From Aestuariivivens insulae (GTDB taxonomy: Bacteria; Bacteroidota; Bacteroidia; Flavobacteriales; Flavobacteriaceae), in the NCBI RefSeq assembly GCF_022662195.1, contig NZ_JAKMCS010000002.1:124001-188000 (forward strand): a stretch of 64,000 nucleotides of DNA, read 5' to 3'. Position numbers and translations under genes: made by a program. Each line of letters begins with the position of its first letter. The first letter of the stretch is position 1. Below the pieces are notes generated by a model. That model ran no database searches and had not been told where the DNA came from. It saw only the letters and a list, made by a program, of their open reading frames with translations. Of the stretch, positions 44,034 to 52,817 are shown one piece after another.

Positions 44034-44885
44034 TTAATTTATTCCGTTTAATATATCTTTTATATGATTGGTTTCTCTCATTTCGTTGAAAACAGCCTCA
44101 AAATCGTCTTGCTCCATAAAGGTCTTAAAGTGAATGAGGTTATTTATATATTCTTCCAGCGTTTCAATAACATTGGCTTTATTTTGTTTAAAAATAGGCG
44201 TCCACATTTCTGGTGAGCTTTTTGCTAATCGAACTGTAGAGGCAAAGCCACTTCCTGCCATATCAAAAATATCGCGTTCGTTCTTTTCTTTTTCTATAAC
44301 AGTTTTACCCAGCATAAACGAACTGATATGCGACAAATGCGATACATAGGCAATATGCTTATCATGTGCCACAGGGTTCATATAACGAATACGCATTCCA
44401 ATGGCTTCGAATAATTTCAAGGCTTTTTCCTGAAGTTTGAATGCTGTTTTTTCTACTTCGCAAATAATATTGGTCTTGCCTACAAACAAATTATCTATAG
44501 CTGCACTTGGTCCCGAAAACTCGGTTCCCGCAATAGGGTGCATGGCTAAAAAGTTTCTGCGCTTGGGGTGATTTTCTACAGCCTTGCATATGGCTTCCTT
44601 AGTAGACCCCGCATCAATTACCAATGCTGTTTCTGGGATTTTATCTAAAATTGTTGGCAGCAGCTTAACGGTAGCATCAACAGGAATGGATACAATAACC
44701 AAATCGGCTTTGGAAATATCATCCAGTGTCGCTTTTTTATCTATTAAGTTTAACGATAATGCTTCGTTAAGGGTCGCATCTTTTCTACTAATCCCATGAA
44801 CAACCACTTCGGAATCATGACGCTTAATATCCTTAGCTAAACTACCGCCAATTAAACCAATACCTATTGCATATATTTGTTTCAT
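44034..44885 (-). CDS. tyrA: Prephenate dehydrogenase
   Basis: Oxidises prephenate to 4-hydroxyphenylpyruvate with NAD(P), the tyrosine branch. It has 283 residues from the ATG at 44885 (MKQIYAIGIGLIGGSLAKDIK). An ATG at 44906 would add seven charged residues before the Rossmann strand and is less likely. GxGxxG is at residues 8-13. Further matches are VIDAGSTKEAI, FLAMHPIAGTEFSGPSAA, YVSHLSHISSFMLG and FASTVRLAKSSPEMW. There is no fused chorismate mutase; that activity is in the next gene. Confidence 0.95.
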   Translation of the reverse strand: MKQIYAIGIGLIGGSLAKDIKRHDSEVVVHGISRKDATLNEALSLNLIDKKATLDDISKADLVIVSIPVDATVKLLPTILDKIPETALVIDAGSTKEAICKAVENHPKRRNFLAMHPIAGTEFSGPSAAIDNLFVGKTNIICEVEKTAFKLQEKALKLFEAIGMRIRYMNPVAHDKHIAYVSHLSHISSFMLGKTVIEKEKNERDIFDMAGSGFASTVRLAKSSPEMWTPIFKQNKANVIETLEEYINNLIHFKTFMEQDDFEAVFNEMRETNHIKDILNGIN

Positions 44886-44965
44886 TCCTCTCCTATCCCT
44901 ATCCATACTTCAGCTATACTTAGCACAAGCAAGAAAGGGCTTTATTAATTAATTTTTATTTATCG

Positions 44966-44994
44966 ACTGCAAACTGCTACTGTACACTGCTTAC
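44966..44994 (-). repeat. Period-7 AGT array after the aminotransferase gene
   Basis: In the sense (minus) direction AGT recurs at spacings 7, 7, 6, 7 (AGTAAGC, AGTGTAC, AGTAGC, AGTTTGC, AGTCGAT); the first A belongs to the stop codon TAA at 44995. Same unit as after rsgA and rodA. Confidence 0.65.
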
Positions 44995-46140
44995 TTATTT
45001 AATTCTTGCTATTGCTTCTTCTAAGTCTTCTTCTTGAGCACATAATGAAAACCTAATATACCCTTCTCCCTGGCTTCCAAAAATAGTTCCTGGGGTTATG
45101 AATATATGATGTTCCTTAAGCACCAAATCTATAAACTCTTCGGCCTTAATGTAAGCAGGCAGTTTTGCCCAAACAAAAAGCCCAGTCGCATTCCTGTCGT
45201 ATGTACAATTAAGTGCTTCTGCCAGTTCCCATACCAAATCGCGCCTTCTTTTATAAACACTGTTTAATGTAACGAACCACATTTTTGAACATTTTAAAGC
45301 TTCTATTGCTCCTTTTTGTATGCCATAAAACATACCGGAATCCATATTACTTTTTACCTTCAATATATTATTGATATGCTCACTATTACCCACAACCATA
45401 CCTACGCGCCATCCCGCCATATTAAAGGTTTTGCTCAACGAATTCAACTCTAAACACACCTCTTTAGCACCTTTAACATTCATGATACTAGTTGGATTAT
45501 CATTTAAGATAAAACTATAGGGGTTATCGTTAACAATCAAAATATTATGGCGCTTGGCAAAGGCTATCAAATCCTTAAAAACCTGCTCTGTTGGTACGGC
45601 TCCTGTTGGCATGTGTGGGTAATTAACCCACATTAATTTCACCTTACTCAAATCTAATTGTTCTAACGCCTCAATGTTGGGCATCCAATTATTGCGGGCA
45701 TCCAATTCGTAAAAAACAGGAGTAGCCTGTACCAATTTGGTTACCGATTGATAGGTTGGATAACCCGGATTAGGGATTAACACGGCATCGCCTTCGTTTA
45801 AGTAAGCCATTGAAATGTGCATAATACCTTCTTTACTGCCTATAAGTGGCAGAATATCGGTTTTAGCACTAAGGTAAACCTCAAAATGTTCCCTATAAAA
45901 ACTAGCCATTGCTTCCCTTAATTCTGGAAGCCCTTGATAGCTTTGGTATTTATGGGCATTAGAATCGAACAAGCTATTGGCTATAGCGTCTACTACCTTT
46001 TGTGGCGGACTTAAATCTGGACTGCCTATGCCTAAATTAATCACAGGTTTTCCACTTGCTATAAGCAAATTTACTTCTCGCAGTTTTTTTGAGAAGTAGT
46101 ACTCTTCAACAGTATGCAGTCTATTAGCTACCTCAATCAT
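44995..46140 (-). CDS. Class I/II aminotransferase of the pheA operon
   Basis: PLP enzyme of 381 residues. The Schiff-base lysine is Lys237 in SLSKTFNMAGWRVG. Other landmarks are NLGIGSPDLSPP near residue 35, HKYQSYQGLPELREAM near 63, IPNPGYPTY near 122 and NDNPYSF near 204. From its place between pheA and tyrA it probably makes Phe and Tyr from phenylpyruvate and hydroxyphenylpyruvate; the sequence alone cannot exclude aspartate or other amino acids. Its ATG overlaps the pheA stop by 4 bases. Confidence 0.93.
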   Translation of the reverse strand: MIEVANRLHTVEEYYFSKKLREVNLLIASGKPVINLGIGSPDLSPPQKVVDAIANSLFDSNAHKYQSYQGLPELREAMASFYREHFEVYLSAKTDILPLIGSKEGIMHISMAYLNEGDAVLIPNPGYPTYQSVTKLVQATPVFYELDARNNWMPNIEALEQLDLSKVKLMWVNYPHMPTGAVPTEQVFKDLIAFAKRHNILIVNDNPYSFILNDNPTSIMNVKGAKEVCLELNSLSKTFNMAGWRVGMVVGNSEHINNILKVKSNMDSGMFYGIQKGAIEALKCSKMWFVTLNSVYKRRRDLVWELAEALNCTYDRNATGLFVWAKLPAYIKAEEFIDLVLKEHHIFITPGTIFGSQGEGYIRFSLCAQEEDLEEAIARIK

Positions 46141-46964
46141 AACTTGCCGTTTTTATATTCTCCTATTACTTTTAAATTATGTCCCATAATTTCTATAACC
46201 GATTTGGCTTTCTTAAAATCTAAGTACGTTTGAAACGTAACATCAACAAAAAATGAATACTTCCAAGGTGTTTCAACAATAGGGAGCGATTGTATTTTTG
46301 TTAAATTAAGTTTACAGTCACTCATTACATTTAATATGGTCGCCAAACTCCCCCGTTTGTGGTCTGTCTCAAATTTTATAGACGCTTTACTTATTTCATT
46401 TTCTGGCACCTCCGAATTGGTTCGCTTCACTATCGCAAACCGGGTTTCATTATGCTTTATGGTTTGAATACTGTGCGCCAATATGTCCAATTCAAAAATT
46501 TCGGCAGCCATTACACTGGCAATAGCTCCAATACCCTTTAATTGTTTGTTATGGATACGCTGTGCCACTTCGGCAGTATCTTTATCTTCCACCAACTTAA
46601 TGTGTGGGTATTGTTTAAAAAACTCTTTACACTGCAACAAAGCCATAGGATGCGAATACACCTCTTCGATATCCTGAATACTTTGTCCTGGCAAAACCAT
46701 TAAATTATGCTGAACATCAACATAATGCTCACCCACTACATGCAAGTTATACTTATCAATAAGGGCATAATTTGGAAGTATAGACCCGGCTATAGAATTC
46801 TCTAAGGCCATAATAGCCGCATCACATTCTTGGGCAGCCAGAGCATCGACTACCCTATCGAATGTTAAACATTCTATCGCGTCAACGTCTTTATTAAAAA
46901 ACTGCTGGGACACAATATGGTGAAATGACCCCTTTACTCCCTGTATAGCTACCGTCTTAATCAT
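46137..46964 (-). CDS. pheA: Prephenate dehydratase
   Basis: Converts prephenate to phenylpyruvate. It has 275 residues: catalytic domain about 3-180 with FDRVVDAL, ALENSIAGSILPNY and the TRF motif (Thr174-Arg-Phe176, HNETRFAIV); ACT domain about 190-270. The ACT ligand motifs differ from the usual GALxxxL and ESRP: they read GSLATIL and QSLP, so feedback by Phe may be altered. There is no fused chorismate mutase. It is the first structural gene of the operon. Upstream, between bases 47061 and 47195, lie a terminator and an aromatic leader ORF (see those entries). Confidence 0.95.
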   Translation of the reverse strand: MIKTVAIQGVKGSFHHIVSQQFFNKDVDAIECLTFDRVVDALAAQECDAAIMALENSIAGSILPNYALIDKYNLHVVGEHYVDVQHNLMVLPGQSIQDIEEVYSHPMALLQCKEFFKQYPHIKLVEDKDTAEVAQRIHNKQLKGIGAIASVMAAEIFELDILAHSIQTIKHNETRFAIVKRTNSEVPENEISKASIKFETDHKRGSLATILNVMSDCKLNLTKIQSLPIVETPWKYSFFVDVTFQTYLDFKKAKSVIEIMGHNLKVIGEYKNGKL

Positions 46965-47060
46965 ACATAACCTTCATTATGAGATCCTGTTCTTCAACAG
47001 GATAAATTTTATTGTCTATTTTGAATACTTTCTCGCAACATTTCAAAATATGGTTTTATT

Positions 47061-47090
47061 AAAAAAAAAGTCCCGATTTCCATCGAGACT
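47061..47090 (-). terminator. Leader terminator (attenuator) of the pheA operon
   Basis: On the minus strand AGTCTCGAT (47090-47082) pairs with ATCGGGACT (47077-47069) with one G-U pair, a GGAA (GNRA) tetraloop and then a run of T to 47061. It faces pheA and ends 97 bases before its start, with no gene ending here other than the leader ORF. A terminator placed upstream of an operon it faces is an attenuator candidate. Confidence 0.9.
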
Positions 47091-47130
47091 TATATTTAAT
47101 TTATATTTAAATTATACATACAACGCCTCG
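47084..47130 (-). promoter_or_regulatory. Candidate antiterminator of the pheA leader
   Basis: CGAGGC (47130-47125), which begins six bases after the leader stop codon, can pair with GTCTCG (47089-47084), the left arm of the terminator (six pairs, one G-U). Between them TAATTT and AAATTA can form an inner stem. This pairing and the terminator exclude each other. The pairing is short and is an inference. Confidence 0.6.
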
Positions 47131-47135
47131 TTTCT

Positions 47136-47195
47136 TTATCTAAAAAAGAAATAAAACCAGTTGTTAAAATATGTATAATATACTGTTCTTGTCAT
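47136..47195 (-). CDS. Aromatic leader peptide of the pheA operon (19 residues)
   Basis: A short ORF, ATG at 47195 to TAA at 47136, encoding MTRTVYYTYFNNWFYFFFR. Ten of 19 residues are aromatic (five Phe, four Tyr, one Trp), and six of the last seven. It is in the same direction as pheA and is followed by a possible antiterminator and an intrinsic terminator. The operon makes both Phe and Tyr, which fits a mixed Phe/Tyr sensor. This is the layout of ribosome-mediated attenuation known from proteobacterial pheA and trp operons. Translation is not shown and the ribosome-binding site is weak, as usual in this phylum. Confidence 0.82.
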   Translation of the reverse strand: MTRTVYYTYFNNWFYFFFR

Positions 47196-47205
47196 AATTG
47201 CGTGG

Positions 47206-47213
47206 CTAAAGTA
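47206..47213 (-). promoter_or_regulatory. Possible -7 box for the pheA leader
   Basis: The minus strand reads TACTTTAG, one mismatch from TAnnTTTG, about 10 bases upstream of the leader ATG. It would give a nearly leaderless leader ORF. No clear -33 box is present; the DNA further upstream is AT-only. A promoter further upstream remains possible. Confidence 0.4.
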
Positions 47214-47412
47214 AATAATATTTTAAAATATTAAAACACTAAAAAACCTTTTTTTTATATTTTTAAAAAAGTTTTAAAGATTTTACAACAAATCCCACAT
47301 TACATTAGATAATAATTATTTTTCTACCATAAAAAACTAAATTTTGTATCTAAAATTTATAAAAACTAGTTTCACCTTAGTAACCTTCATTAGTCCATAT
47401 GATTTTTTCATG

Positions 47413-47420
47413 TACTTTTG
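47413..47420 (+). promoter_or_regulatory. -7 box for gldA
   Basis: TACTTTTG, an exact TAnnTTTG, lies 17 bases before the gldA ATG. The -33 box is unclear. The region 47196-47412 between this and the divergent pheA leader is AT-rich and otherwise shows nothing. Confidence 0.5.
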
Positions 47421-47437
47421 AATAAACTATTTCAAAC

Positions 47438-48334
47438 ATGTCAATAGAAGTTATAGGCGTATCAAAACTTTACGGCAACCAAAAAGCGCTACACAATATA
47501 TCATTTAAAGTAGACAAACCAGAAATTGTTGGTTTTTTAGGCCCTAACGGTGCTGGAAAATCAACTATGATGAAAATATTGACTACCTATATTAAAGCCA
47601 GCAATGGTAATGCAATAATAAATGGATATGATGTTAGCACTAACCCCAAGAATGTACAACAAAGTGTAGGCTATTTACCAGAGCACAACCCGTTGTATTT
47701 GGAATTGTTTGTAAAGGAATATTTAAAATTTAATGCCAACATATATAATGTACCTAAACAACGTATTGATGAGGTTATTGAACTTACGGGCCTAACTCCC
47801 GAATCACATAAAAAAATTGGGCAACTTTCTAAGGGGTATCGTCAACGTGTGGGATTGGCCAATGCGCTATTGCACAATCCAGATGTATTGATTCTTGACG
47901 AACCTACCACTGGGCTGGATCCTAACCAATTGGTTGACATTAGACATTTAATAAAACAGATAGGCCAAACAAAAACCGTTTTTCTTTCCACACACATTAT
48001 GCAAGAGGTCGAGGCTATGTGCGATAGGGTCATCATTATAAATAAAGGAGAAATTGTTGCCGATAAAAAGCTTAAGGATTTACATAACGAAAAAGAACAA
48101 ACCGTAATTGTAGAGTTCGATTACCGTGTCGAGGATGCCTTTTTATTGAAGCTTCCCAAAGTGGATCGCGTTGAGAACACCCATGATTTTGTTTATGAAA
48201 TCACATTTAAAACTTCAGAGGATATGCGTTCGCATGTTTTTGACTTTGCTCACGACAACCAATTAAAAATCCTTCAGCTCAATCAAAAAAATGCCAGTTT
48301 GGAGCATTTGTTTAGGGAATTAACCCAAAATTAA
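47438..48334 (+). CDS. gldA: Gliding motility ABC transporter ATP-binding protein GldA
   Basis: ATPase of the GldAFG transporter needed for gliding in some flavobacteria. It has 298 residues. Walker A is GPNGAGKS (35-42), the signature is LSKGYRQR, Walker B is VLILDEPTTGLDP, and the switch His is in STHIMQEVEAMC. The N-terminus MSIEVIGVSKLYGNQKALHNISF and the length fit GldA; general ABC-2 ATPases of multidrug systems are similar, so the name is probable. GldF and GldG genes are not in the window. The gene is divergent from the pheA operon. Confidence 0.86.
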   Translation: MSIEVIGVSKLYGNQKALHNISFKVDKPEIVGFLGPNGAGKSTMMKILTTYIKASNGNAIINGYDVSTNPKNVQQSVGYLPEHNPLYLELFVKEYLKFNANIYNVPKQRIDEVIELTGLTPESHKKIGQLSKGYRQRVGLANALLHNPDVLILDEPTTGLDPNQLVDIRHLIKQIGQTKTVFLSTHIMQEVEAMCDRVIIINKGEIVADKKLKDLHNEKEQTVIVEFDYRVEDAFLLKLPKVDRVENTHDFVYEITFKTSEDMRSHVFDFAHDNQLKILQLNQKNASLEHLFRELTQN

Positions 48335-48399
48335 TTTATATAAAACAAAAAAATAACACTTTATACCGAATCCTATATTAGGGCATGACAAATATCATC

Positions 48400-48428
48400 T
48401 TTGCCATCAAATTTAGGCGTTAATTTTG
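48400..48428 (+). promoter_or_regulatory. Promoter for pta-ackA
   Basis: TTTG at 48400-48403, a 17-base spacer, and TAATTTTG at 48421-48428 (exact TAnnTTTG). The predicted leader to the pta ATG at 48495 is about 60 bases. Confidence 0.7.
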
Positions 48429-48494
48429 CCATGTTATATCTTTTGAAGAGGATAATCATTTAAGAGCAAATTATAACTGTAACACAGTAACATC

Positions 48495-50585
48495 ATGAGC
48501 AAAGGAATTTATGTAGCTACCTTAGAACCTAACAGCGGAAAATCTATAGTTGTTTTGGGTTTAATGCGTATGCTTTTAGGAAAGACTGCTAAAGTGGGTT
48601 ATTTTCGACCCATTATCGAGGATACCGAAAATAATGAAATGGACAATCATATCAATACGGTATTGTCCTATTTTGATATTGATATCAATTACAAAAAAAC
48701 ATACGCTTTTACCAGAAGTGAGGTTCTCAACTTATACAATCAAGGTAAATCTGGTAATGTTATAGACGAAATCATTAATAAATATAAGAAGCTTGAAAAG
48801 CATTTTGATTTTGTTCTGGTTGAAGGCACCGACTTTTCACATGAAAATTCAAGTCTGGAACTGGACCTTAACATTTTAATTTCCAAAAACCTGGGGCTTC
48901 CTGTCATTATTGTATCGCAAGGAGACAACAAAAGCCTCGAAGAGATTGTTGACAGCGTACAACTGGCCCACGACACCTATAAGGAAGAGGTTGACGTACT
49001 GTCTATAATGACCAATAAAATTGAAGCAAATTTAGTAACACCACTAAAGTCTCAATTACAAGCCCGTATCAATAACGGTACAGACATCACCGTTATTCCA
49101 AAAATAAAGAGCTTAGCCAATCCTACAATTAAGGAAATTGTAAAAACCCTAAATGGTGATGTCCTTTTTGGCAAAGACCTCATCAATACACAGTCTGAAA
49201 ATTTTAGCGTGGGAGCCATGCAATTACGCAACTACCTCACCCATTTAAAGGAAAATGCTTTAGTGATTACCCCAGGGGACCGTGCCGATGTTATTCTAGG
49301 TGCTTTACAAGCCAATATTTCTAAAAACTACCCTAAAATTGCTGGTATCGTTTTAACAGGCGGATTAATTCCAGAGCCTCCTATTTTAAAGCTCATTGAA
49401 GGGCTTTCCAGTATTGTGCCTATTATTTCTGTTAAAGGTGGCACTTTTGCAGTCACCAACGAAATTGGAAAAATAAAGTCCAGAATTTATGCCGAAAATA
49501 TAGATAAGATTCAAACCTCTATCTCAACGTTTGAAAAGCATGTTGATACCGAAAAACTTGCCAATGATTTAATTACGTTCGAATCGGAAATCTTTACTCC
49601 TAGAATGTTTCAATACAACCTATTGCAACGTGCCTTAAAAGACAAAAAACACATTGTACTACCTGAAGGTTATGATGAACGGGTGTTGAGAGCAACCACA
49701 AGATTGATTGATGCCCAAGTAGTTGATATCACACTAATAGGTGAAGAAGACAAAATAAAAGAACGTCTAACAAAATTAGATATCGCCTTGGATATCTCTA
49801 AAATAAATATCGTTTCCCCGACAAAATCTCCTCATTTTGAAGATTATGCACAGACATTTTATGACCTTAGAAAGCATAAGAATGTCAATCTACAAATGGC
49901 AAAGGATATGATGACGGATGTGTCCTACTTTGGTACCATGATGATTTACAAAGGGCATGCAGACGGTATGGTTTCTGGTGCGATACATACCACACAGCAC
50001 ACCCTTCGTCCTGCACTACAGTTCATAAAAACCAAGCCAGGGGTTAATATTGTATCTTCAGTATTCTTTATGTGCTTGGAGGATCGGGTTTCTATATTTG
50101 GCGATTGCGCCATAAATCCAAATCCTAATGCAGAGGAGCTTGCCGAAATAGCAATCTCATCGGCCCAAACCGCTAAAGACTTTGGTATAGAACCTAAAGT
50201 CGCTATGTTGTCTTACTCCTCTGGTGCATCTGGTAAGGGTGCCGATGTTGATAAAGTGAGAACGGCTACCGAAATTGCTAAATCTAAAATGCCAAACCTT
50301 AAAATTGAAGGCCCCATACAATACGACGCCGCTGTAGACTTACGTATTGGTAAAAGTAAATTACCAGAATCTGAAGTAGCAGGCCAAGCCAGCGTATTAA
50401 TTTTCCCAGATCTGAACACAGGGAACAATACCTATAAAGCGGTACAACGTGAAACTGGCGCTCTGGCCATTGGCCCAATGTTGCAAGGCCTTAACAAACC
50501 TGTTAACGACCTTAGCCGTGGCTGTACTTCAGACGATATTTACAGCACCGTAATTATAACCGCAATTCAAGCGCAAGACTTTTAA
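48495..50585 (+). CDS. pta: Phosphate acetyltransferase (long form with regulatory N-terminus)
   Basis: Interconverts acetyl-CoA and acetyl phosphate. It has 696 residues, the long type: an N-terminal P-loop dethiobiotin-synthetase-like domain (ATLEPNSGKSIVVLGLMRML), a DRTGG domain near residues 220-330 (VITPGDRADVILGAL, IVLTGGLIPEPPILKLIEG), and the catalytic PTA domain from about 370 (LPEGYDERVLRATTRL, ADGMVSGAIHTT, MLSYSSGASGKG, GPIQYDAAVD, VLIFPDLNTGN). It is 3 bases upstream of ackA; together they make ATP from acetyl-CoA or activate acetate. Confidence 0.97.
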   Translation: MSKGIYVATLEPNSGKSIVVLGLMRMLLGKTAKVGYFRPIIEDTENNEMDNHINTVLSYFDIDINYKKTYAFTRSEVLNLYNQGKSGNVIDEIINKYKKLEKHFDFVLVEGTDFSHENSSLELDLNILISKNLGLPVIIVSQGDNKSLEEIVDSVQLAHDTYKEEVDVLSIMTNKIEANLVTPLKSQLQARINNGTDITVIPKIKSLANPTIKEIVKTLNGDVLFGKDLINTQSENFSVGAMQLRNYLTHLKENALVITPGDRADVILGALQANISKNYPKIAGIVLTGGLIPEPPILKLIEGLSSIVPIISVKGGTFAVTNEIGKIKSRIYAENIDKIQTSISTFEKHVDTEKLANDLITFESEIFTPRMFQYNLLQRALKDKKHIVLPEGYDERVLRATTRLIDAQVVDITLIGEEDKIKERLTKLDIALDISKINIVSPTKSPHFEDYAQTFYDLRKHKNVNLQMAKDMMTDVSYFGTMMIYKGHADGMVSGAIHTTQHTLRPALQFIKTKPGVNIVSSVFFMCLEDRVSIFGDCAINPNPNAEELAEIAISSAQTAKDFGIEPKVAMLSYSSGASGKGADVDKVRTATEIAKSKMPNLKIEGPIQYDAAVDLRIGKSKLPESEVAGQASVLIFPDLNTGNNTYKAVQRETGALAIGPMLQGLNKPVNDLSRGCTSDDIYSTVIITAIQAQDF

Positions 50586-50588
50586 ACC

Positions 50589-51776
50589 ATGCAAATACTT
50601 ATATTAAACTCTGGAAGTTCATCATTAAAATTCCAATTGTTTTCCATGCCTGATGCATCCATTTTATGCTCTGGGCTAATTGAACGTATTGGTTTTGAAG
50701 ATGCCAAATTCACTTTTAAAACTAATGGCAATACTTTAGAAACAATTACAGCCATAAAAAACCATAAAGTGGGCTTGGAAATACTGTCCAAACAGCTTTT
50801 AGACAGCAATACTGGCATTATTAAATCGGCAAACGACATCGACATTGTTGGCCACCGGGTAGTTCATGGCGGAAAATATTTTAGCGACACCACAGAAATT
50901 ACCGAAACCGTTAAAGCTAAAATTAAAGCCCTGTCTTCATTAGCACCGCTACATAACCCAGCCAATTTGGAAGGTATAGAAGTTGCCGAAACTATTTTCC
51001 CCAACGCTAAGCAAGTGGCTGTATTCGATACGGCATTTCACCAAACCATCCCGGAACATGCCTATAAGTATGCCATTCCTAATGAATTTTTGGAGGAGCA
51101 TCATATTCGTATGTACGGTTTCCATGGCACTAGCCATAAATACGTTTCGGAACAAGCTATTGCTTATTTAGGAAAAAAGCAGTCTAAAATCATCACCATC
51201 CATTTAGGTAACGGTTGTAGTATGACCGCCATTAAAGATGGCAAAAGCATTGATCATTCATTAGGGTTCTCTCCCAATACCGGTTTAATTATGGGTACTC
51301 GATCTGGCGACATCGATTCATCCATCATCTTTTATTTGGCCAATAAACTAAACTACCCATTGGACAGCATAAACGATTTGCTTCAGAAAAAAAGTGGCAT
51401 GCTTGGTTTAACCGGTTTTAGTGATTTAAGGGACATTGAAGCCGAAGCCAATAACGGCAATAAAGATTGCTTATTGGCTTTACAAATGAATGTATACCGT
51501 ATTAAAAAATATATAGGAGGTTACGCCGCTGTGCTAAACGGTCTAGACGCTATTGTATTTACGGCTGGCATTGGCGAAAACTCCCAGCTTATGAGAAAAA
51601 TGGTGTGCGAAGACATGGATTTCCTAGGCATTTCTTTAGATGAAGAAAAAAATACCGAACGCTCCAATGCCATTAAGGAAATAAACACAGTACATTCGAA
51701 AGCAAAGATTTTGGTTATCCCCACTAATGAAGAACTGGAAATCGCCAAACAGGCTATGGGATTATTTCAACCATAA
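50589..51776 (+). CDS. ackA: Acetate kinase
   Basis: Transfers phosphate between acetyl phosphate and ADP. It has 395 residues. Conserved blocks: LILNSGSSSLKFQLF at the start, GHRVVHGGKYF near residue 88, VAVFDTAFHQTIPEHAYKYAIP near 139, YGFHGTSHKYV near 176, TIHLGNGCSMTAI, FSPNTGLIMGTRSGDID near 229 and VFTAGIGENS near 320. It is the second gene of the pta-ackA operon. No terminator is clear, but a long palindromic repeat lies 45 bases on. Confidence 0.98.
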   Translation: MQILILNSGSSSLKFQLFSMPDASILCSGLIERIGFEDAKFTFKTNGNTLETITAIKNHKVGLEILSKQLLDSNTGIIKSANDIDIVGHRVVHGGKYFSDTTEITETVKAKIKALSSLAPLHNPANLEGIEVAETIFPNAKQVAVFDTAFHQTIPEHAYKYAIPNEFLEEHHIRMYGFHGTSHKYVSEQAIAYLGKKQSKIITIHLGNGCSMTAIKDGKSIDHSLGFSPNTGLIMGTRSGDIDSSIIFYLANKLNYPLDSINDLLQKKSGMLGLTGFSDLRDIEAEANNGNKDCLLALQMNVYRIKKYIGGYAAVLNGLDAIVFTAGIGENSQLMRKMVCEDMDFLGISLDEEKNTERSNAIKEINTVHSKAKILVIPTNEELEIAKQAMGLFQP

Positions 51777-51820
51777 CAGATGATTTCGACATTGTTTTTT
51801 TACTATGGTTGAGATATGTA

Positions 51821-51921
51821 GTCATTGCGAGGAGAGACCTAGGAACGACGTGGCAATCCCACTAATGGGAAATCCTAACAACTGACTGCCACGGCACTCA
51901 TTCTTCGCTTCTCGCAGTGAC
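51821..51921. repeat. Long palindromic repeat after ackA
   Basis: A 101-base imperfect palindrome. Outer arms GTCATTGCGAGGAG (51821-51834) and CTTCTCGCAGTGAC (51908-51921); inner ACGTGGCAATCC and ACTGCCACGGC, then CCCA/TGGG at the centre. Only one copy is in the window. It lies between ackA and the convergent lipoprotein gene and may act as a two-way terminator. Confidence 0.65.
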
Positions 51922-51963
51922 GAATTAATATTTCAATGGTTTCATTTTTAAGGCGATCCAAAC

Positions 51964-52710
51964 TCATTCAAAAATCAAACGTCCCTTATACAACTCCTCA
52001 ACTTCTATTACAGGTGGTTTATTAACAGCAATCACATTGCCTGGGCCAGATATTTTTCCTTTTATGGATTGCTGTGGGTTCACAATCATATCATTAGACC
52101 CTCTATTCCATAGTGTAACGTTCTGAGCTACTAAATCCCGCCCTTCAAAACGGGATGTCCCTGCAGCAAAAGTAATATGCAGGTTATTGGTTTTTCCCGA
52201 CACAAAGCAATTGGACAGATTGTTAAAAACCAAGCGCAGCGTGCCATTATCTAATTGCAAGTTAAAATTGGCATTGGTAAACGTATCTGGAGCATAATAA
52301 TCTTCAGACAAAATGGTTAAACTGGGATAGGTTAGTACACCATCGGAGCTTATATCGTATTGTGTAGAACTCCGTATTTCTGTAATATTAGGTGAAGTAA
52401 TGTAGACTTTGGTCATCCCATAACCCCGTACATAGTTACAGGTGTTGTTATCGGTTAAGGTTAATTGCCCATCTGTAACTACAGCTTCCACATCGCTAAT
52501 CAAGTTTTTTCCGGTTTCAACCACTACCTTTTGCGTTGCGCCTTCTTTTACTATCAATTCAATATCTCTATTTACCAAAATTTTGTCGAAAGCAGCTACA
52601 ACAATTTCATTTTGAACAATAGCCCCTGTTTTTTGAAAGCAATCGTTAGCCTTTTCACTATCGCAAGCGAAAAACAACATTAATACGAGTATGTAAATTA
52701 TGTTCTTCAT
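51964..52710 (-). CDS. Lipoprotein with GIN (adhesin-head-like) beta domain
   Basis: A 248-residue lipoprotein. The start is the ATG at 52710 (MKNIIYILVLMLFFACDSE, lipobox Cys in FFACD); an ATG three codons earlier (52719) lies inside a repeat element and is less likely. The mature part is beta-rich with short repeated strands (VETGKNLISDVEAVVTDGQLTLTDN, VYITSPNITEIRSST, LQLDNGTLRLVFNNLSN, IKGKISGPGNVIAVNKPP), as in putative auto-transporter adhesin-head GIN domains (DUF2807). The function is unknown; surface or periplasmic placement is likely. Confidence 0.84.
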   Translation of the reverse strand: MKNIIYILVLMLFFACDSEKANDCFQKTGAIVQNEIVVAAFDKILVNRDIELIVKEGATQKVVVETGKNLISDVEAVVTDGQLTLTDNNTCNYVRGYGMTKVYITSPNITEIRSSTQYDISSDGVLTYPSLTILSEDYYAPDTFTNANFNLQLDNGTLRLVFNNLSNCFVSGKTNNLHITFAAGTSRFEGRDLVAQNVTLWNRGSNDMIVNPQQSIKGKISGPGNVIAVNKPPVIEVEELYKGRLIFE

Positions 52711-52713
52711 TTC

Positions 52714-52816
52714 TGTCATTCCTGCGTGTTACACTGAGCATATCGAAGTGAAAGCAGGAATCTCTTTAATTGAACCTTTAATATTTTATGGATTCCTGCT
52801 TTCGCAGGAATGACAA
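52714..52816. repeat. Two REP-like hairpins in tandem (one long, one short)
   Basis: First unit (52714-52762): TCATTCCTGC and GCAGGAAT enclose GTGTTACACTGAG and ATATCGAAGTG, the core in reverse orientation. Second unit (52790-52816): ATTCCTGC/GCAGGAAT with loop TTTC. They fill the gap between the GIN lipoprotein gene and the acyloxyacyl hydrolase gene. Confidence 0.7.
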
Positions 52817-52817
52817 C

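Noticed and set aside
44886-44906. Start of tyrA at 44906
   Set aside because: It would put seven charged residues (MDRDRRG) before the Rossmann strand; the ATG at 44885 gives the usual N-terminus.
47061-47090. Terminator belonging to gldA or another minus-strand gene
   Set aside because: gldA is on the plus strand and transcribes away; no minus-strand gene other than the 19-codon leader lies upstream within the divergent region.
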